Of a stretch of DNA of 64,000 bases, positions 61,895 to 64,000 are shown in pieces. The notes under the pieces are model-generated. The model was given only the letters and a program-made list of their open reading frames with translations. It made no database searches and had not been told where the DNA came from. The first letter of the stretch is position 1; each line of letters starts with the position of its first letter. Source of the DNA: an uncultured Clostridia bacterium (lineage in GTDB: Bacteria > Bacillota > Clostridia > TANB77 > CAG-508); the NCBI GenBank assembly GCA_934177725.1, contig CAKPPO010000001.1, positions 1 to 64,000 on the forward strand, in the 5' to 3' direction. Both the position numbers and the translations under genes were made by a program.

Positions 61895-62713
61895 TTAATT
61901 TGTTGTTTCACCAACATTATCACTTACGTTTTCTCTATAAAGATTTACAAAAACTACTGAATAATAGGCGTTTGCCTCAATTCTTATAGGAAAATCATAA
62001 GTGTTAATAAATGCAAAATCTTTACTTCCATATGCTACAGTTGCATCATTTTTAGCATATGCAGAGCCAATAGAATGATGGTGATGTTCGGTTGGAGTAA
62101 TAGAAGTATCAAGAAGAGCATTATAAAGGGTTGTACTTACCTGACACACTCCACCACCATAACCTGTAGCAGATTTTTTATTAATAATAACAGGTGCAGG
62201 CAAATATCCTTTTTCAGCTGAAGCTTGACCTACAATTTTACTCCATCTAAATTCTTCACCGGGCTGTAATACAACTCCATTGATAGTACTACAAGCAAGA
62301 CCAATATTAAAATCTCGATTTTCACTGGATTTATATTGAATAATGGAATTTCCAATTAAATTGGAATCTTCAGTTATTTCTTCTTCTATAAAAGAAATAT
62401 ATTTCCAAAATACAAATCCAGACATACCCTGATATTCAGCTCTAAACCATTCTCCAGACTGTTCAAATACCTTAAAAGTTTCACCTAAAGGAATTTGAGT
62501 GAGTACATTAGAGGAATCATCAGGTAGTTCTCTAAAGTTTAGTTCCGTACAATCCCGTGGAGTAGCATTGAAACCGGCAAATACTGGTACGTTCTCGTCT
62601 AACATAGGAGAAACATTTTCATCATTTTCCATGGCAAAAGCCGGAATGGAAAATAAAAGTAAAGATGTGATACTGATAATTACTGCTAAAATTGATTTTT
62701 TGAAAGTTTTCAT
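61895..62713 (-). CDS. Secreted SH3b-VanW domain protein
   Basis: A 272-residue exported protein. Signal peptide (1 to about 27, ending AFA), an SH3b domain (about 45-110; LNFRELPDDSSNVLTQIPLG, FVFWKYI) and a VanW domain (about 125-260; LQPGEEFRWSKIVG, YGGGVCQVSTTLYNA, HHHHSIGSAY). VanW domains are common in clostridial cell-wall proteins and vancomycin clusters; the biochemical role is not settled. The start at 62713 is preceded by AAGGGAGG. Codon use is less A-rich than neighbours. No resistance genes lie nearby. Confidence 0.88.
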   Translation of the reverse strand: MKTFKKSILAVIISITSLLLFSIPAFAMENDENVSPMLDENVPVFAGFNATPRDCTELNFRELPDDSSNVLTQIPLGETFKVFEQSGEWFRAEYQGMSGFVFWKYISFIEEEITEDSNLIGNSIIQYKSSENRDFNIGLACSTINGVVLQPGEEFRWSKIVGQASAEKGYLPAPVIINKKSATGYGGGVCQVSTTLYNALLDTSITPTEHHHHSIGSAYAKNDATVAYGSKDFAFINTYDFPIRIEANAYYSVVFVNLYRENVSDNVGETTN

Positions 62714-62759
62714 TTGAAAATCCTCCCTTGATATATAATTTTTTTTTAACGTATTATTT

Positions 62760-62788
62760 ATTATAATATCTTTTCTACATAAAATCAA
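62760..62788 (-). promoter_or_regulatory. Promoter of the VanW gene
   Basis: On the minus strand TTGATT (62788-62783), 17-base spacer, TATAAT (62765-62760), about 45 bases upstream of the ATG. Confidence 0.7.
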
Positions 62789-62897
62789 CTAGTATAAGAA
62801 AAATAATTTAATGAAATATTTTAATTGACAGCGAAATATAAAAAAGATATAATGTTTTAGTAAATGATTATTGCAATGCATACAACAATAAAATTAT

Positions 62898-62926
62898 TTG
62901 TAATAATTAAAACATCAATATATAAT
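62898..62926 (+). promoter_or_regulatory. Promoter of tRNA-Thr(CGT)
   Basis: TTGTAA (62898-62903), 17-base spacer, TATAAT (62921-62926), ending 10 bases before the tRNA. Confidence 0.6.
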
Positions 62927-62936
62927 AGTGAAATAT

Positions 62937-63012
62937 GCTACTGTAGCTCAGTTGGTAGAGCAACAGATTCGTAACCTGTAGGTCGCCAGTTCGATTCTGG
63001 CCAGTAGCTCCA
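62937..63012 (+). tRNA. tRNA-Thr (anticodon CGT)
   Basis: A 76-base cloverleaf with encoded CCA. The acceptor stem GCTACTG pairs with CAGTAGC. The D arm is GCTC...GAGC, the anticodon arm ACAGA-TTCGTAA-CCTGT with anticodon CGT (reads ACG) and an A-C mismatch at the loop-closing pair, and the T arm is CCAG-TTCGATT-CTGG. It shares acceptor, D and T arms with the tRNA-Thr at 20149. Confidence 0.93.
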
Positions 63013-63014
63013 GT

Positions 63015-63049
63015 AATTGCAAGTCTTTCGAGATTTGCAATTTTTTTAT
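63015..63049 (+). terminator. Terminator of tRNA-Thr(CGT)
   Basis: AATTGCAAGTCT (63015-63026) pairs with AGATTTGCAATT (63031-63042) with one G-T pair around TTCG, followed by a T-run. Confidence 0.9.
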
Positions 63050-63172
63050 ATTCTAGAAAAGTTATCATAGTATGATAACTTTCTGTAGAATGTAAATATG
63101 ATAATTCTGTTTTTTGGACTTGCAAAAAAATGACGAAAAATATAGACATATAATTAAAAAATAAAATATTAG

Positions 63173-63201
63173 TTGCATAATTATGGAAACTATGTTAAAA
63201 T
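63173..63201 (+). promoter_or_regulatory. Promoter of the orphan gene at 63290
   Basis: TTGCAT (63173-63178), 17-base spacer, TAAAAT (63196-63201). The leader of about 80 bases contains the hairpin at 63245-63265. Confidence 0.55.
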
Positions 63202-63244
63202 AAATATAGTTTTATATTGTACCCAATGGGAAGATTGTATAATT

Positions 63245-63265
63245 CTCGGAGGGTATGCCTCCGAG
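63245..63265 (+). promoter_or_regulatory. GC-rich hairpin in a 5' leader, containing a decoy-like GGAGG
   Basis: CTCGGAGG (63245-63252) and CCTCCGAG (63258-63265) form an 8-bp stem with a 5-base loop. It lies just before the true ribosome site AAGGAGG (63274-63280). The CCTCC arm could alternatively pair with the real site and hide it. Confidence 0.5.
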
Positions 63266-63289
63266 CAAAAATTAAGGAGGTTGAGTTAA

Positions 63290-63739
63290 ATGAATTTGAC
63301 AAAAAAGCAAAAATGCGCATTACAGGAGATCGGGCTATATAAATATGCCCTTATAGAACACGATGGTAAAGCGTATTACACTGACAAAGAAGGAGAAAAG
63401 GAATTTGTAATTCCACAGTTTGGAGAAATTTTACAAACAATGTTCGAAAGCATTAAAGAGGCCGGTTTTACCGATATAAAAAGATGTGCTCCATCTGAAG
63501 CAAACTGCATCATTCGGGTATTTCAGGAACTTCATCATCAATACGATTTTGGAATGTGTTTTAATGCTTATGGTGCCGAATGCTACACAAAGATGAATGA
63601 ATTATGGGTAACATATAGCGGTACGGTTAGTGGTTATGATCTCAAATTTGATCAGCATCGTATTCGCCATATTCTCCAGCCGGACGAAAGTTTGTATTTA
63701 GATACAGATTTTCTGGATTGCTACGTACAAATTAGTTAA
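63290..63739 (+). CDS. Orphan soluble protein, unknown function
   Basis: A 149-residue protein without signal or membrane segments. I do not recognise a family. Notable stretches are YKYALIEHDGKAYYTDKEGE, an EANCIIRVFQELHHQYDFGM block with clustered His, and a C-terminal YDLKFDQHRIRHILQPDESL. AAGGAGG lies nine bases before the ATG. Codon use is richer in G+C (cgg, gcc, ctc) than the flanks, suggesting later acquisition. It has its own promoter and a perfect terminator. Confidence 0.7.
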   Translation: MNLTKKQKCALQEIGLYKYALIEHDGKAYYTDKEGEKEFVIPQFGEILQTMFESIKEAGFTDIKRCAPSEANCIIRVFQELHHQYDFGMCFNAYGAECYTKMNELWVTYSGTVSGYDLKFDQHRIRHILQPDESLYLDTDFLDCYVQIS

Positions 63740-63746
63740 CAAGGTA

Positions 63747-63784
63747 AAAAGTAAGAGTTTTGCATTGCAAAACTCTTACTTTTC
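63747..63784 (+). terminator. Terminator of the orphan gene
   Basis: An 18-bp stem (63747-63764 with 63766/63767-63784) with minimal loop, an A-run before it and T residues after. Confidence 0.85.
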
Positions 63785-63804
63785 TTTATTAAATTTCTTT
63801 TTTC

Positions 63805-63833
63805 TTGCCAAAATATAACAAGCGTGATATAAT
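63805..63833 (+). promoter_or_regulatory. Promoter of ftsY
   Basis: TTGCCA (63805-63810), 17-base spacer, TATAAT (63828-63833), about 37 bases before the ATG. Confidence 0.75.
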
Positions 63834-63869
63834 ACATAAAGTTATAAAAACAAGAGAAGAGGTATAAAA

Positions 63870-64000
63870 ATGGGCTTTTTTGATAAATTAAAAAATGGTT
63901 TGAATAAAACAAAAATATCATTTGATGAAAAAATAAATAATGTATTTAGTAATTTTAGAAAAGTAGATGAAGAACTACTAGAAGAACTAGAAGAAGTACT
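63870..64000 (+). CDS. ftsY: Signal recognition particle receptor FtsY (5' part)
   Basis: The frame opens MGFFDKLKNGLNKTKISFDE and continues with NNVFSNFRKVDEELLEEL to the window edge. This is the amphipathic N-terminus and first N-domain helices of FtsY, the membrane receptor for the Ffh ribonucleoprotein. Forty-three codons are visible. AGAGGT precedes the ATG. The GTPase domain lies outside. Confidence 0.85.
   Translation, partial: MGFFDKLKNGLNKTKISFDEKINNVFSNFRKVDEELLEELEEV

Noticed and set aside
61895..62713. Vancomycin-resistance locus
   Set aside because: A VanW domain alone is common in cell-wall proteins; no vanHAX or sensor genes are nearby.
62937..63012. tRNA-Arg reading of the second tRNA
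   Set aside because: Counting the anticodon loop as TTCGTAA places CGT at positions 34-36, which is threonine.
1..64000. DGR reverse transcriptase, Avd or template repeat inside the window
   Set aside because: No RT motif ORF and no second near-copy of 36217-36369 was found; if real, they lie outside.

Overview
The window is an AT-rich (roughly 30% G+C by eye) stretch of a low-G+C Gram-positive, almost certainly an endospore-forming anaerobe of the class Clostridia. The evidence is PolC-type DNA polymerase III, the sporulation sigma factor SigH, a cotJABC spore-coat operon, a gerK-type germinant-receptor operon, RqcH, a sortase with an LPXTG substrate, and A-rich codon use throughout. I cannot name a genus from sequence alone.

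Layout. 1-543: the last codons and 3' cassette of a surface-protein gene whose body lies left of the window, then a transposase remnant. 0.5-3.5 kb: lipoprotein, RluD-type pseudouridine synthase, SecG, a tiny LPXTG protein convergent with a sortase. 3.7-16.3 kb: a conserved chromosomal block pyrH-(membrane protein)-frr-uppS-cdsA-rseP-(coiled-coil giant)-polC; polC carries a one-base frameshift and a duplicated OB fold. 16.3-26.6 kb: MFS permease, rqcH, sigH, tRNA-Thr, a decayed TIM-barrel gene, an orphan ORF, a CAAX protease/XRE pair, ychF and the cotJ operon. 26.6-34.7 kb: a divergent RelA/SpoT-like protein, acyl-ACP thioesterase, radical SAM activase, a phosphodiesterase, a HIT-like protein, thyA-folA, and a peptidoglycan M15 peptidase. 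35.0-36.6 kb: a pilin-like/FGE-fold surface gene whose last ~150 bases look like a diversity-generating-retroelement variable region, with the same 3' cassette as the window start. 36.8-44.1 kb: ylxM-ffh-rpsP-khpA-rimM-trmD-rplS, then rnr and a membrane protein. 44.2-48.3 kb: three-gene ABC exporter, metK. 48.1-52.4 kb: gerKA-KB-KC plus a small fourth gene. 52.5-57.7 kb: TGS-uridine kinase, RNHCP protein, a fold-back element, U32 peptidase, a Cys/Gly-rich micro-protein. 57.9-64 kb: a dockerin-tailed glucosaminidase with an adjacent membrane-anchored cohesin-like protein, a VanW/SH3 protein, tRNA-Thr, an orphan ORF and the start of ftsY.

Themes. Housekeeping genes serve translation, secretion (SecG, Ffh, FtsY), isoprenoid/phospholipid synthesis and DNA replication. 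Interspersed cell-envelope genes (sortase, LPXTG protein, M15 and GH73-like enzymes, SH3/VanW, pilin-like protein, dockerin/cohesin-like pair) suggest an elaborate cell surface. A striking non-coding feature is a set of short GGGACGG/GGACG-type palindromic elements that begin at or within a few bases of stop codons of seven genes, on both strands. Best candidates for something undescribed are that stop-codon-hugging repeat family, the hypervariable pilin/FGE protein pair, the RelA/SpoT-like protein with a large insertion, and the 817-residue repeat coiled coil in the polC operon.
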